DNA of 64,000 nt from a virus. Positions within the stretch are counted from its first letter, which is position 1; every line of letters starts with the position of its first letter. Made by a program: the position numbers and the translations under genes. Of the stretch, positions 38,396-48,260 are shown one piece after another. The stretch spans positions 102,639-166,638 of IMG/VR virus record IMGVR_UViG_3300048835_000830, one strand, 5' to 3'. Under the pieces are notes generated by a model that worked only from the letters and a program-made list of their open reading frames with translations, did no database searches and was not told where the DNA came from.

Positions 38396-40465
38396 ATGGC
38401 ACAAGGAAGGCCACTAGGCGCCAAGCTTCTGATTGAAGGTATTGAGGTCCCTTTCATAGGGGCCACGATCAACACGGGGGTCAACCAGGCATCGATCGCC
38501 TATGTGGACCTTGTCCCGCATCAGACGATCAACTCGATCAAGCCCCGCTCGCTCGTTCAGATCTTTGTCCGCAACTACATGGATACGGCGGCCGGCACCA
38601 ACTCGGGGACGCCCTTCCCTTATATTCTCGCCTGGCAGGGTGAGGTCTTCGGGTATAACTTTGGCAAGACCGCATCGGACAGGACTTTCTCAATCTCCTG
38701 CATCGATGAGAGCTCCTACTGGGATAACGTACTCTCCTACTTTTTCAACGCGCAGCAGAGTCTCGGCAAAGGCACAAACGAGCTATCTGGGCAGGCACTC
38801 GACCGTACTGATGCGGAAAAGCAAGGCATAAAAATCCAGCCCGTGGTACCTGCACAGTCAAGTTTTTATAGGCAAAAGATCGCTGACGTCCTGAAGGATC
38901 CCACGAAAGATTTTCTTGATGCTTTCGTCGAGCTTTATAAAAGTTTTTCGGTCGTGAACGATTTCTATAAGAACGCAGAGGAGCGGCTCCGCATCATAGA
39001 CAGGATCGTTTTGCGATCGAGCGGTAAGCTGCAGCAACTACTGGAGCAGAACGAGGCGCTTGAATGGTTTGAGGGGATTGTGGGGCGCAACTCAGGTTAC
39101 ACCTCGCTCCGCTCGATCATTCAAGATTTGATGTCGCTCATCTTCCACGATATGATCACCGTGCCTTTCCCCGGCCGCGTAAAAAGTAAAATCAAAAATC
39201 CTCTGCCCGGTGTGAGTAGCAATGCTCAGACCATCGGCAGTTTTGTGTTCAAGCCTAACCTTTACATGATGCCGCCTCCAGTCTGTAATATCTTTTTCCC
39301 CGATGAATATTCGAGCTTTCAGTTTAGCAGAAACTTTTTTGAAGAGCCAACGCGCCTCATCTATACGCCGGAGCTTCCCGCGCGACTAGGCGCCGCGAGC
39401 AGCGTCGTCTTTCTGCCTCATGTCTACGAACCGCCGAGCTTTGCAAACTTCATGTTGCGCGAGCAGCCCTCCGCTAATTTTGCGGGTGGCGATGCCCTCC
39501 AGACACCTGTGGGCGTCGATTACGGGAAGTTCTATGACGATGACTCGTCGGCAGCGGCTTCGGTCAACAACGCTAAAAAACGCGAGGCTCAGTTCCTCAC
39601 AAACGAAGAGATCTACAAGGGGATATGGGTGGCGAGGGAAAGTATGATGCCCGCGACCACCCAGTTCCGCTCAGCCCTCGACGATCATGGGAAGAAGGAG
39701 TTCACGCAGCGCGTCGCGCGTTACCTCTTTTTTAAAAAGCGGTTTCAGAAGCGGCAGCTTCAGATCACGAGCCACCTTAAAATGTCGGTTGTGCCCGGCT
39801 TCCCCGTCCTCATCCTTGATAAAAGCGATGCCGACCAGACCGTCACGGCCTACTGCGCATCGGTCACCCACAGGATCTACGCAACCGAGGGCGGCTACAC
39901 AAACGTGCAGCTGACCTACGCCCGCACCGTCGCAGAGCAGGACGTATCGAGCAGCTTTGGAACGCAGCTTCTTATCCCGCCCTGGTTTGACGAGGCCATC
40001 TTTGGTGCCGTGACAACGCCTCCCCCCTCGGAGGCGGCCCCGAAGGAGGTTAAAAGCCTTGGAAATCAGCACGTCTCCACTGCGAGACTTTCGGAGTTCT
40101 ACGCGGATCTTCTCGGTGCCAAGGGCTCAAAGGCGCTCACGAATTACTATGCGGGCGAGACAACGCTTCTTGGGGCCTCGCGCAAGCTCCTTCAGGAATA
40201 TGCGAAGAAGCGCGAGCAGAACGCTGATATCATGGGATACATAGCTTCTGTGACTTCTCGTGATTATGTTAAAATGCGTGACGCCATGACTTTTATAAGC
40301 GCGACGACCGGAGTCAAGGACCTGGAAAACGCCCAGTTCATTGAATTCTCGGGCAACCAGTTCCTTCGGGTCGGGCAGGCCGACCAATCGGTTATCACGC
40401 TCAAGCGCAATGTGATTGTGCGGTACCGGGACATCCTCAAAAAGCAGAGGGGCTTCAATGGCTGA
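38396..40465 (+). CDS. Baseplate hub-like protein
   Basis: A 689-residue protein. The N-terminal 110 residues (LLIEGIEVPFIGATINTG...YILAWQGEVFGYNFGKT...SISCIDESSYW) look like a gp27/gpD-type hub domain start, and the last third contains further beta domains (MSVVPGFPVLILDK, YCASVTHRIYATEGGYTNVQLTY). The SVVPGFPV...GYTNVQLTYAR segment is a common hub-protein motif. It follows the tape measure module and precedes the baseplate wedge genes, as expected. Confidence 0.55.
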   Translation: MAQGRPLGAKLLIEGIEVPFIGATINTGVNQASIAYVDLVPHQTINSIKPRSLVQIFVRNYMDTAAGTNSGTPFPYILAWQGEVFGYNFGKTASDRTFSISCIDESSYWDNVLSYFFNAQQSLGKGTNELSGQALDRTDAEKQGIKIQPVVPAQSSFYRQKIADVLKDPTKDFLDAFVELYKSFSVVNDFYKNAEERLRIIDRIVLRSSGKLQQLLEQNEALEWFEGIVGRNSGYTSLRSIIQDLMSLIFHDMITVPFPGRVKSKIKNPLPGVSSNAQTIGSFVFKPNLYMMPPPVCNIFFPDEYSSFQFSRNFFEEPTRLIYTPELPARLGAASSVVFLPHVYEPPSFANFMLREQPSANFAGGDALQTPVGVDYGKFYDDDSSAAASVNNAKKREAQFLTNEEIYKGIWVARESMMPATTQFRSALDDHGKKEFTQRVARYLFFKKRFQKRQLQITSHLKMSVVPGFPVLILDKSDADQTVTAYCASVTHRIYATEGGYTNVQLTYARTVAEQDVSSSFGTQLLIPPWFDEAIFGAVTTPPPSEAAPKEVKSLGNQHVSTARLSEFYADLLGAKGSKALTNYYAGETTLLGASRKLLQEYAKKREQNADIMGYIASVTSRDYVKMRDAMTFISATTGVKDLENAQFIEFSGNQFLRVGQADQSVITLKRNVIVRYRDILKKQRGFNG

Positions 40466-41189
40466 AGATCGCAAGAAAACCGAGATTGATCTTTACAACC
40501 AGTGGAAGCAGACGGGCTCAAAAGAGGCGTTCCAGGGTCTCTATAACAGCATGAAACCGCTTCTTTTCGATGCCGCCCGCAAGGCCTCCTACGGCTCAAC
40601 GATCCCCCAAAGTGCCCATCAGATCTGGGCAGCTCAAAACATGCTCGATGCACTCAGGACGTTTAAACCTGAGGGCGGGGCGTCGCTGCAAAGCCACGTC
40701 TATACTGCCGTCAATCAAAAGGGAAAACGCCTCAACTATCTTTATGCGAACGTCGGAAAGATGAGCGAGCCGCGAGCGACCCGTATCGGGCTTTTCCAAA
40801 ACGAGACGGAGAATCTGCGCGCCGAGCTTGACCGGCAGCCGTCTGCCGTGGAGCTTGCCGACCGGCTGGGGTGGAGCGTCAAGACCGTGGAGCTTACGCA
40901 GCGCGAGATTCACAAAAACCTTTCCATCTCCGACGGGGTTGAGACTCATCCGTTTTATGAATCAAGTATTGACCGCGCGATCATCTCGGACCTTTACTAT
41001 AGCCTCCCTGGTGATGAGCAGGTCGTCTACGATTTCATAACGGGCGAGCACGGCAAACCCAAGATGGTCAAGGCCAACGGCAAGATTGACTTTGAAGGTA
41101 TCGGGCAGAGAAATGGATGGTCGGCGTCCAAGGTTCGGGCGCTTCACGCACGGATCCGCGAGCGCGCGGAGAAGGCTTTCAAAAAATGA
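40458..41189 (+). CDS. Sigma-70-like RNA polymerase sigma factor
   Basis: A 243-residue protein inside the baseplate operon. Residues 20-95 look like sigma region 2 (helical, with LYANVGKMSEPR near the end); residues 105-145 match region 3 (LRAELDRQPSAVELADRLGWSVKTVEL); the C-terminal 60 residues form a region-4-like helix-turn-helix (LPGDEQVVYDF...IDFEGIGQRNGWSASKVRALHARI). ATG at 40458 after AGAGGGG; the frame opens at 40416. It could direct host polymerase to phage promoters, maybe those with the GGTATAAG element. Overlaps the next start (ATGA). Confidence 0.7.
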   Translation: MAEDRKKTEIDLYNQWKQTGSKEAFQGLYNSMKPLLFDAARKASYGSTIPQSAHQIWAAQNMLDALRTFKPEGGASLQSHVYTAVNQKGKRLNYLYANVGKMSEPRATRIGLFQNETENLRAELDRQPSAVELADRLGWSVKTVELTQREIHKNLSISDGVETHPFYESSIDRAIISDLYYSLPGDEQVVYDFITGEHGKPKMVKANGKIDFEGIGQRNGWSASKVRALHARIRERAEKAFKK

Positions 41190-43411
41190 GTCTTGGCGCG
41201 TACTTCGTTAAAAAATGTACCGATAACATTATTGAAAACCTGGCGCTGCTTCAGATGAAGCTCTCTGACCCGGGGAACCTTGTGACGTTTGAGCTTTCCG
41301 GCAAGCTCGTCGATGCAGCGTCAGGGGGCCTCGGTCCCCTTTCGTCATTTGCGGGCGAATATCTTAGGCAGAACACAGGCGTCGTCCTCATTGAAGCGCT
41401 GCAGGCGACAGGGCTTGAGGATACAGCTCAGCAGGCCTTCAACCTCGCCAACAACATTCTCGCGGCGAGCATCATGGCTAACAACGAGCTCGTGATGTAC
41501 TTCGTGCGGCGACTGGCGACCAATACCATCACGCTTTTGCGGGAAAAGCAGGAGATCCTTGCCGAGCTATCATCAAAGGTCACAGAGCTTTATAACCTTC
41601 TTAAAATTCTCACTCAGGGAAACCCGGTCTATGACCCTTACATCGCCCAGCTTCGACGAGCCCTCCTTGACGTGCGCTCGGCTCGTACCGATCTTCTTCT
41701 GGTCCGAAATACGTTCGTCCGTAGGGATCTATGGCTTTCAAGGCGCTTTGATTCGGCGAAGGCTTCGCTCGAAAGAGCCAGGTCGCTCGTCACGCCACCC
41801 CTCCCGAACCAAAGCATCAACCGCGGCGTGGCCGGCGGAACTGTCAACAAGAGCACACTGACAAGCGTTGTCAATAACCCCCTTGCCAACGGCACGACGG
41901 GGAACAGCGCGGTCGATGCCGTGAAAGCCGGGCAAATCGCGGCCATAGGGCTTTTTGAGAACCCGCCTGTGCCGACCACAGAGCAGCAGGTTCAGGCCAC
42001 GATCTCAATCCCCAAGGTTTCAAAACAGGTGATTGAGGCTGCGGAAGGTTACTTTGAAATCGTGGTCAACATCAATGCGCGAATCGCTGCCTTCATCTCG
42101 GCTCTAAGTCAGATGACGAGCGGTCTTCCCGCCTACTACAAAAAATATATCCTCTCACTCTTTGACCCTCTCCTTAACCGGGTGGATAACGTCGCGGGCT
42201 CCATGGCTGATATCCTCAACGGTTCGCCTACGGCCTTTGCGGGGCCTATCGGCGGCTTTAAGCCTCAGCCTCTGACCGCCTCCGTTCAAGCGTTCAAGTG
42301 GGGGATGGACCTCAGTATAATCCTTGAAAACTTTAAGACGATACCAACCGGGCAGTTTACGACCTACGTGCAAGCTGCCACGATTGTCGCCATCGGGACG
42401 GCTGAGATTCCAGGCGCACTGGCAAAGGTCTCTGTCGGGGCCAACCAGATACTCATTTTGAGTGCAGGCCTGCCCCGGACTCCGAAACAGGGTGATCGCA
42501 TCACTGTGCTTGGAGCATCAATTGCGGCCAACAATGTGGTCACAACGCTGGCACGGGTGCACGCCGCCACACTTAGTCAGGAGAACGATGTCGTGCTTCT
42601 TACGCTGGCTGGTCGCCTTGAGCCGGAATATCCGACTTTCGCAAGGGCTAAACTGGAGTCGCCGTCCGGGGCACTTGATGCTTTGAACATAAGTCAGCAG
42701 TCGGCAAACGCCTATCAAACAGCAGTCGTCAACCTCAAAAAGCTTGACGATATCAAGATCGAAGGGGCGGTCTTCCGGGCAACCGATGCCCAGGAGCAGA
42801 CGGCCGAGCTTGAAAGTCAGCTCCTCGTCTTTCTTCTTGAGGCAAATAATGCCCCTATCAGTGCCACGGTGCGGACGGAAGTGCTGGGCGTGGCCCGCTC
42901 GGTCCTCAAAAGACTCGCCATCACCGTTTCCCGCGACAACGAGATAGCCGCCATCCTCCAGCGGTTTGTCGATACTCCCTTTGAGCTTGAGGACACCATA
43001 AAAAAGATCGGCGACGGAATCTTTGCGCTTCTTCAAAGCGCTGGGCTCGATAACGCGCAGGAGCTTTTGGAGTCCGGCGATTTTAACAAATTCTTTAAGC
43101 TCAACAGCAAAGAGGCGACGTTTGTGGGTGCCGCTCTCGCATCCGTGGCACTTTTAAAGCAGTGCTTTCCTGACCAGGCGAGCCGCGACAAGCTTAGTCA
43201 GATCGAGTTCGAGTTGGAAAAGGATGCCGATCTTCTCAATATCCAGTTCTCCATCGACTTCGATCTTGCCATCTTCAAAAACCTCCAGGACTGCCTTCGC
43301 TTCAACAGCCTCGGTGGTTCCTTCAGTATCCAGGAGGCGTTCTGCGGGATCATCTCCAGCAGCGGCGTCGGCCAGTCCCTTGCAAGGCTTAAAGACGTAC
43401 TCAGCTTCTAA
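41186..43411 (+). CDS. Large structural protein (baseplate/tail)
   Basis: A 741-residue protein, mainly helical, with beta-rich inserts (SVGANQILILSAGLPRTPKQGDRITVLG). I use the ATG at 41186, after GAGAAGG; the frame opens 69 bp earlier inside the sigma gene. Position between hub and gp25-like genes suggests a baseplate component. No family recognised by sequence. Confidence 0.55.
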   Translation: MSLGAYFVKKCTDNIIENLALLQMKLSDPGNLVTFELSGKLVDAASGGLGPLSSFAGEYLRQNTGVVLIEALQATGLEDTAQQAFNLANNILAASIMANNELVMYFVRRLATNTITLLREKQEILAELSSKVTELYNLLKILTQGNPVYDPYIAQLRRALLDVRSARTDLLLVRNTFVRRDLWLSRRFDSAKASLERARSLVTPPLPNQSINRGVAGGTVNKSTLTSVVNNPLANGTTGNSAVDAVKAGQIAAIGLFENPPVPTTEQQVQATISIPKVSKQVIEAAEGYFEIVVNINARIAAFISALSQMTSGLPAYYKKYILSLFDPLLNRVDNVAGSMADILNGSPTAFAGPIGGFKPQPLTASVQAFKWGMDLSIILENFKTIPTGQFTTYVQAATIVAIGTAEIPGALAKVSVGANQILILSAGLPRTPKQGDRITVLGASIAANNVVTTLARVHAATLSQENDVVLLTLAGRLEPEYPTFARAKLESPSGALDALNISQQSANAYQTAVVNLKKLDDIKIEGAVFRATDAQEQTAELESQLLVFLLEANNAPISATVRTEVLGVARSVLKRLAITVSRDNEIAAILQRFVDTPFELEDTIKKIGDGIFALLQSAGLDNAQELLESGDFNKFFKLNSKEATFVGAALASVALLKQCFPDQASRDKLSQIEFELEKDADLLNIQFSIDFDLAIFKNLQDCLRFNSLGGSFSIQEAFCGIISSSGVGQSLARLKDVLSF

Positions 43412-43420
43412 GGAGTCGCC

Positions 43421-43831
43421 GTGGAAATACTCGTGATTTATACCGACCCTAACACGCGCCGGGTGACCTTTAAAATCCAGCCAAAGGTCGCCTCTGGCAT
43501 TTTAAAACTCACTCAAATCGTGCTACTATCGCTCTTAAATATACCAGGACAGGACGTTTTGGACCCTGAGTTGGGCGGTGGAATCCCTGAGCTGATCAGC
43601 TTTAACTTCGGAGCGGGTGATTTCAACGAGATTGCAGCCGAAGTCACACGCCGGGTTCGCAAGACCGAGGCTGAAGTGCTGGAGCAGCAAATAGGCCTCA
43701 CGGTTCCCGCTTCAGAGCGTCTGCAGGAGATTCAAATCGTCAGTATTGAAGAGGGCGATGCTATCGACGCGGTGTTCGTCAGGCTTCGGATTACAAACGA
43801 ACTCGGGCAACAGCAGGATGTGGTGATATAA
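43421..43831 (+). CDS. gp25-like baseplate wedge protein
   Basis: A 136-residue protein with the gp25/W-type pattern: a helix with LKLTQIVLLSLLNIPGQDVLDPELGGGIPEL, then helix DFNEIAAEVTRRVRKTEAEVLEQQ, then beta strands at the end. Size and place (just before the gpJ-like wedge) are as in contractile-tail phages. Starts at GTG (43421) after AAGGAG. It forms part of the wedge core that joins the sheath. Confidence 0.7.
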   Translation: MEILVIYTDPNTRRVTFKIQPKVASGILKLTQIVLLSLLNIPGQDVLDPELGGGIPELISFNFGAGDFNEIAAEVTRRVRKTEAEVLEQQIGLTVPASERLQEIQIVSIEEGDAIDAVFVRLRITNELGQQQDVVI

Positions 43832-43832
43832 C

Positions 43833-46286
43833 ATGGCACAACTACCGATTGCGGATTTTCTGCGAACACGTCTTACGGAGTACGATCCCAAGTTTGACGT
43901 GCGCCCAGGCACGGGGTTTGAAGCGCTTTTCTTCAAGCCGATGCAGTTTATTCTGCAGCCGTTTGCTGACGAAGCCAACACGCTCGAAATCGCACAAAGC
44001 TTCCGCCGGATCCTTCAGCAGGACGACCCCAACTCCTTCTCCGAGGAGGCTGTTGACGCACTGGCCAGCAACCTCTACGTTCCACGTGTTGAGGGCGACC
44101 AAGCCGGCGGCACAGCGCGTGTCTACTACGTCTCGCCTGTCGATAGAGAATGGCCTGCTGAAGGTGCGCTTTTCACGGGGAGCAACGGGAAAACCTACAC
44201 CAACCCCTCCCCCTTCGCAATCCTCGCAACGGAAATGTCCGCTCAAATCGAAGACGGGAATTACTACTACGATATCCCGGTGGTCTGCACCGAGCTTGGG
44301 ACTGACGGGGATCTTGACGCCGGCGGCCTCATTGAAATCACAAACGACTCGGAAGCTGTTCTTGTCACAAACAAGCTCGCTTTCGAGGGCGGTGCCTCAC
44401 GCGAAACCAACATCGACTACATAGATAGAGTCAAAAACTCGATCGGCGTCAGAGATCTCGTCACCGGCAAGGGTATCAACGCCATTCTTTTTGAAAACTT
44501 TGCCACGTTCCTGAAGCAGATCACCCCCATAGGTTTCGGGGATCCCGAGATGATGCGGGACATTCAATATAATGTTCACATCGGCGGCAAGGTGGATGGC
44601 TTCGTGAAAACGACATCTGTGCGGGTGGGCGAGAAAAACTTCGTCGCCGTTCTCACAGACACGTCGCGGCAGGCCTACGGCAGCAGCAACATACAGCTCA
44701 ACGGGACGTCTTACGTCAACGTTCGCGCTACAAATCTCGACCGCACTGGCGGAAAGAATCCTATCGTCCAGCAGGTGAAGCCCGCGTCCGCGGCCTCGTA
44801 CCTCAGCCCTGTAAACATGAACTCGCCTCTCAATCTCGCTTTGGCTCAATATGTCTACATCGGGATCGGCGGTGTTTTCTTTAACATCAAGGTCGCCGGG
44901 GCGGTGCCTTCCGCGACATCCCGTCAGGAGATTATTGTCGCCATCAACCAGGCATTTGGCTTCAACGTGGCGTTTGCGTCCGGTAACTCGATCCGTATCA
45001 CCTCGCCGACCCAGGGTCTCACCTCAGAGATCGTGCTCGACGATCCTATCTCAGGCACATCGGCTCTTAACGCAGTCTTTGGTCTCACCAACGGCGGCGG
45101 CCCGTATGTCTACTTCGGAGACGGGCCAATCGTTTTTACAGAGATCACTCATTACGAGGTCGATGATCCAAACGGCAATATTCGCCGCGTGATCGGTCCC
45201 TCTGTGCTGGGCGCCCAGACCACAGGCGTCACGGTCGATGGCGACAACACCTTCTCCGACCCAACCCCGGGCGTCTTTCTCAACGTCCTTGCCAATGACA
45301 TCGTAACGATCACGACAGGTGATGACGTCGGCGATTACAGGGTTCTTGAGAAAATTGACGACAATACCCTTGTGCTCGATGCTGAGCTTACCGATTCGGC
45401 GTCGGGCATCAACTACTACATTCGCCGTACGGGGATAAAAGACGGCGAAGTCGTCTACGTCCAATTTTGGTACAACCCACTTTCGATCGACATAGGCCCC
45501 CTCGTAAAACTCGATGACACGGGCTATACGCGCGGCATTCGTCCCGGTCGGGAGGATTTCACAATTACCGACGTGGCCTTTCTACGGATTCGGGCCATCG
45601 AGATTATCGACCCGTTGACGCTTGAGCCCACCGGAGAATTCCTTGATGGGCGCGCGGGCTTTGGTCTCGGCGGTTTCGGTCAAGGCCCGTTCGGTATAGG
45701 CGCTGGTGCGGATTACAGGCTTGTCGTAAACTCGCCGACGGACCGTTTCTCGGCCTTTGAAGACTCGTACATCGTCTTCAATTCCGGCCTCATCGGTCTT
45801 TCATTCCGCGTGGAATACGACTACGTGCCGGAGATTCTCGATCTTCACAACTTCTGCCGGTCCGATCAGGAGCGGGTCCTCGACGGGGACTTTCTGATTC
45901 GCCACTATCTGCCGGCGTTTGTGTCAGGCACCATCGAGTACCGCGTGGACGAGACGGACACCAGCATTCCTGATAATGAGACGCTCACCGAGCTCGTCAA
46001 AGACTTTATCAACGCGCAGAAGGCTGGGACTGATCTCGAATACTCCGACATCGTCCAGTTCATCCAACAGACGACCGACCCCTACCGTCGCTACGGGACA
46101 TTCATTCGCTCGTTTACGCTGGAGGCCGTCGTGCACATGACGGACGGGTCCACCACCGTCATCACTGGTCAGGATTACCTCCGCGTGGAGGCGCCGGACC
46201 CCTTCCCCCGGTACACGACAAGCCCGATCAGCCCGAGAATAACGCACTGGCTGGCCGATAACATTGTTTTGACGAGGCTTGACTGA
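43833..46286 (+). CDS. Baseplate J-like (gp6-type) wedge protein
   Basis: An 817-residue protein. The N-terminus (LRTRLTEYDPKFDVRPGTGFEALFFKPM) and the block RETNIDYIDRVKNSIGVRDLVTGKGI are typical of baseplate J-like proteins. C-terminal half is beta-rich with repeated Ig-like strands. Starts 1 bp after the gp25-like stop. It would form the baseplate ring. Confidence 0.75.
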   Translation: MAQLPIADFLRTRLTEYDPKFDVRPGTGFEALFFKPMQFILQPFADEANTLEIAQSFRRILQQDDPNSFSEEAVDALASNLYVPRVEGDQAGGTARVYYVSPVDREWPAEGALFTGSNGKTYTNPSPFAILATEMSAQIEDGNYYYDIPVVCTELGTDGDLDAGGLIEITNDSEAVLVTNKLAFEGGASRETNIDYIDRVKNSIGVRDLVTGKGINAILFENFATFLKQITPIGFGDPEMMRDIQYNVHIGGKVDGFVKTTSVRVGEKNFVAVLTDTSRQAYGSSNIQLNGTSYVNVRATNLDRTGGKNPIVQQVKPASAASYLSPVNMNSPLNLALAQYVYIGIGGVFFNIKVAGAVPSATSRQEIIVAINQAFGFNVAFASGNSIRITSPTQGLTSEIVLDDPISGTSALNAVFGLTNGGGPYVYFGDGPIVFTEITHYEVDDPNGNIRRVIGPSVLGAQTTGVTVDGDNTFSDPTPGVFLNVLANDIVTITTGDDVGDYRVLEKIDDNTLVLDAELTDSASGINYYIRRTGIKDGEVVYVQFWYNPLSIDIGPLVKLDDTGYTRGIRPGREDFTITDVAFLRIRAIEIIDPLTLEPTGEFLDGRAGFGLGGFGQGPFGIGAGADYRLVVNSPTDRFSAFEDSYIVFNSGLIGLSFRVEYDYVPEILDLHNFCRSDQERVLDGDFLIRHYLPAFVSGTIEYRVDETDTSIPDNETLTELVKDFINAQKAGTDLEYSDIVQFIQQTTDPYRRYGTFIRSFTLEAVVHMTDGSTTVITGQDYLRVEAPDPFPRYTTSPISPRITHWLADNIVLTRLD

Positions 46287-47176
46287 TGCCCTTTAAATCG
46301 ATGGCGCAAAGGCGCAAGTTCTACGCCCTCAAGGCTGAGGGGAAGATGAGTCAGAAAACGATCGACGAGTGGGAGAAGGAAACCCCCGAGGACCTTCCCG
46401 AGCGTCTTAAGAAAACAGGAGCCATGGCAATGAATTTCTGGGCTGGATTTGAAAAACGTGCAGCGGAAACCTATGTGCAGGCTGAGCCGGCCGACCCCAT
46501 GATTGAGGGCGCCAGTCCTGGTGGGGTTGCTCCTGAGAAAATGCTCAAGTGGAACGAGCTTGGCGGCGTTGACCCGCGCACCCCAGAGGACATGGAGGCC
46601 GGCGCTGCAGTTGGACTTATCACTTTGCCTGCCGAGATCGAGGGCGGCAACTGCGGCAACTGCATGCATTTCCGCGCCTTGAATCCCCAGCTCGGATCGG
46701 GTTTTTGCACCAACCCTGCGATCAAGCAGGACGTGACAGCTCGTATGCTCTGCGGCCACTGGTCGCATCCCGGGGCTTATTCCGCGGCCGAGGCTGCCGC
46801 AGAGGAAGCTGCGATGCAGGAGCAGGCGGCGCAGGAGGCTGCGATGGCCGGTCAGGCCTACGCCGAAGGCGACCCCACAGCTCAAAATATCATGTCAGAC
46901 TTCCAGGGTGGCGGTGAGGGTCCGATGCCGATGGAAGGCGAGGGCGGCCCTGCCGGCGAGTCTAGCATGGAGGAGGGCGGTGCCCCGGGGGTTGCGGAAT
47001 CGAGCCCGGAAGGTGGAAATTCAAAACCGAAGCCCAAAACAAAAAAAGACAGTGATTCCAAGGGCTCGGGCAAAAAGTCCGAAGGCAAGGGCGGTCATAC
47101 CATCAACATAAACGTCGGCAAGGAGAAGGTCGCCACCGACGCATTCCTCGCCGGTTTTGCGGGGCGGGCGCGGTGA
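46286..47176 (+). CDS. Virion-operon protein with MPFKSMAQRRKFYAL start and FWxGFxKRA motifs
   Basis: A 296-residue protein. The start MPFKSMAQRRKFYALKAEGKM is a motif seen in several phage proteins. Residue 49 on reads MNFWAGFEKRAAE, a short motif repeated in three neighbours. A Cys cluster (CGNCMHFRAL...CTNPAI...CGHW) near residues 112-152 suggests zinc or Fe-S binding. The C-terminal half is low complexity (Gly/Glu/Ser/Lys). The last residues DAFLAGFAGRAR repeat the motif again. Overlaps the next start (GTGA). Function unknown. Confidence 0.6.
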   Translation: MPFKSMAQRRKFYALKAEGKMSQKTIDEWEKETPEDLPERLKKTGAMAMNFWAGFEKRAAETYVQAEPADPMIEGASPGGVAPEKMLKWNELGGVDPRTPEDMEAGAAVGLITLPAEIEGGNCGNCMHFRALNPQLGSGFCTNPAIKQDVTARMLCGHWSHPGAYSAAEAAAEEAAMQEQAAQEAAMAGQAYAEGDPTAQNIMSDFQGGGEGPMPMEGEGGPAGESSMEEGGAPGVAESSPEGGNSKPKPKTKKDSDSKGSGKKSEGKGGHTININVGKEKVATDAFLAGFAGRAR

Positions 47177-47442
47177 AAAGCTTCTGGTGCGGATTTATCA
47201 AGCGAGCGGAGGCCTTCACGGGTGGTGGAGGCTTTTCGTCTTCCGGCAAGGGCTCAATCTACGGCGAATACGAGTTTGATGGCCCTCTGGCGTCAAGCAC
47301 GAACGTCTCGGGCGAAAACCCGCGAAATCAGCTTATGACGGACAAAACGCTTCTCGACAGGGAGCGTAACCCGAGAGATTTCGGTGTCGGAAACCAGGGG
47401 CCGGTTTTCCAGGCCGACAGCAACCCCCACCTTTTATACTGA
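47173..47442 (+). CDS. Small protein with N-terminal FWxGFxKRA motif
   Basis: An 89-residue protein starting at GTG (47173) that overlaps the previous stop. Begins MKSFWCGFIKRAEAF, then Gly/Ser-rich sequence. No further domain. Likely a small virion-associated or delivered protein, by position and motif only. Confidence 0.55.
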   Translation: MKSFWCGFIKRAEAFTGGGGFSSSGKGSIYGEYEFDGPLASSTNVSGENPRNQLMTDKTLLDRERNPRDFGVGNQGPVFQADSNPHLLY

Positions 47443-47450
47443 GGCGGATC

Positions 47451-48260
47451 ATGCAAAACCCTTTGAAAAACCCCATGGTGATGCTCCCTCTTCTGGGCGC
47501 AGGAGCAGCCGGCGCGACGAACTATCTTTCGACCAGGCTCACTCTTGACGAAAAAGACATCCGCTACGACTCCGATTTCATGAAAAAGGTGCGGCGCGAG
47601 GCCGCGAAAAAGGGCATTAAGCCCGACACGCCGGAGCTGAAAGCTTTCGAGGACGAGGCTGTGAAAAAAGAGCTGAAGGATGCGCCCCGGCGTGACGCCC
47701 TTATCGGTGCGCTGTCAGGGGGCATGGCGGGTCTTTGGGCGAGCTCCTTGACCTCGGGTTCCAGAGGCTACCGCCAGCAGGGTCGCCAGGAATACCGGAA
47801 TCAGAGCTACGAGCAGAGCTGGCATCGCGCCGGAAACTGGAACCGGGGCTCGGCCTCGGTGAGCGATCTTAAAAAAACGCTCGACTTATCCGGCAACGAA
47901 ACGACAAAGCGCGAGGTGAGGCGCGCTTTTCACAATCTTGCCATGAAACACCACCCCGACAAGGGCGGGAGCGAGGAGACCATGTCGAAAATCAATGCAG
48001 CCTGGCAAGCCATTCAGGAGACCGACTGGTTTCAAAAACTGGCTTTCGAGAAGGGCTTTTGGCTCGGCTTCGAGAAAAAGGCCAATATCGCCGCCGAACT
48101 GGGCGGGCTTGGTCTTCTCGCTGTGCCGAGCATCCAAAATCTCCGTGGAAAACCGATGAACGAGCACACGAAAGACAAGTTCGAGCTTGCCGGTCTCGGC
48201 ACGCTTGCGGCACCATATGCAGTTCAAGGTGCCAAAAAACTTTTGAGAAGAGGACGCTGA
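47451..48260 (+). CDS. J-domain (DnaJ-like) protein with FWxGFxKKA motif
   Basis: A 269-residue protein. The N-terminal 30 residues contain a hydrophobic Gly/Ala stretch (VMLPLLGAGAAGATNYL) and residues 83-103 another, so it may be membrane-linked. Residues 137-195 form a J-domain with the HPD signature (AMKHHPDKGG) and the helix-turn before it. GFWLGFEKKA lies at residues 202-211. It would stimulate the host DnaK chaperone, possibly in virion assembly or after injection. Gene ends TGATG overlapping the next. Confidence 0.7.
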   Translation: MQNPLKNPMVMLPLLGAGAAGATNYLSTRLTLDEKDIRYDSDFMKKVRREAAKKGIKPDTPELKAFEDEAVKKELKDAPRRDALIGALSGGMAGLWASSLTSGSRGYRQQGRQEYRNQSYEQSWHRAGNWNRGSASVSDLKKTLDLSGNETTKREVRRAFHNLAMKHHPDKGGSEETMSKINAAWQAIQETDWFQKLAFEKGFWLGFEKKANIAAELGGLGLLAVPSIQNLRGKPMNEHTKDKFELAGLGTLAAPYAVQGAKKLLRRGR

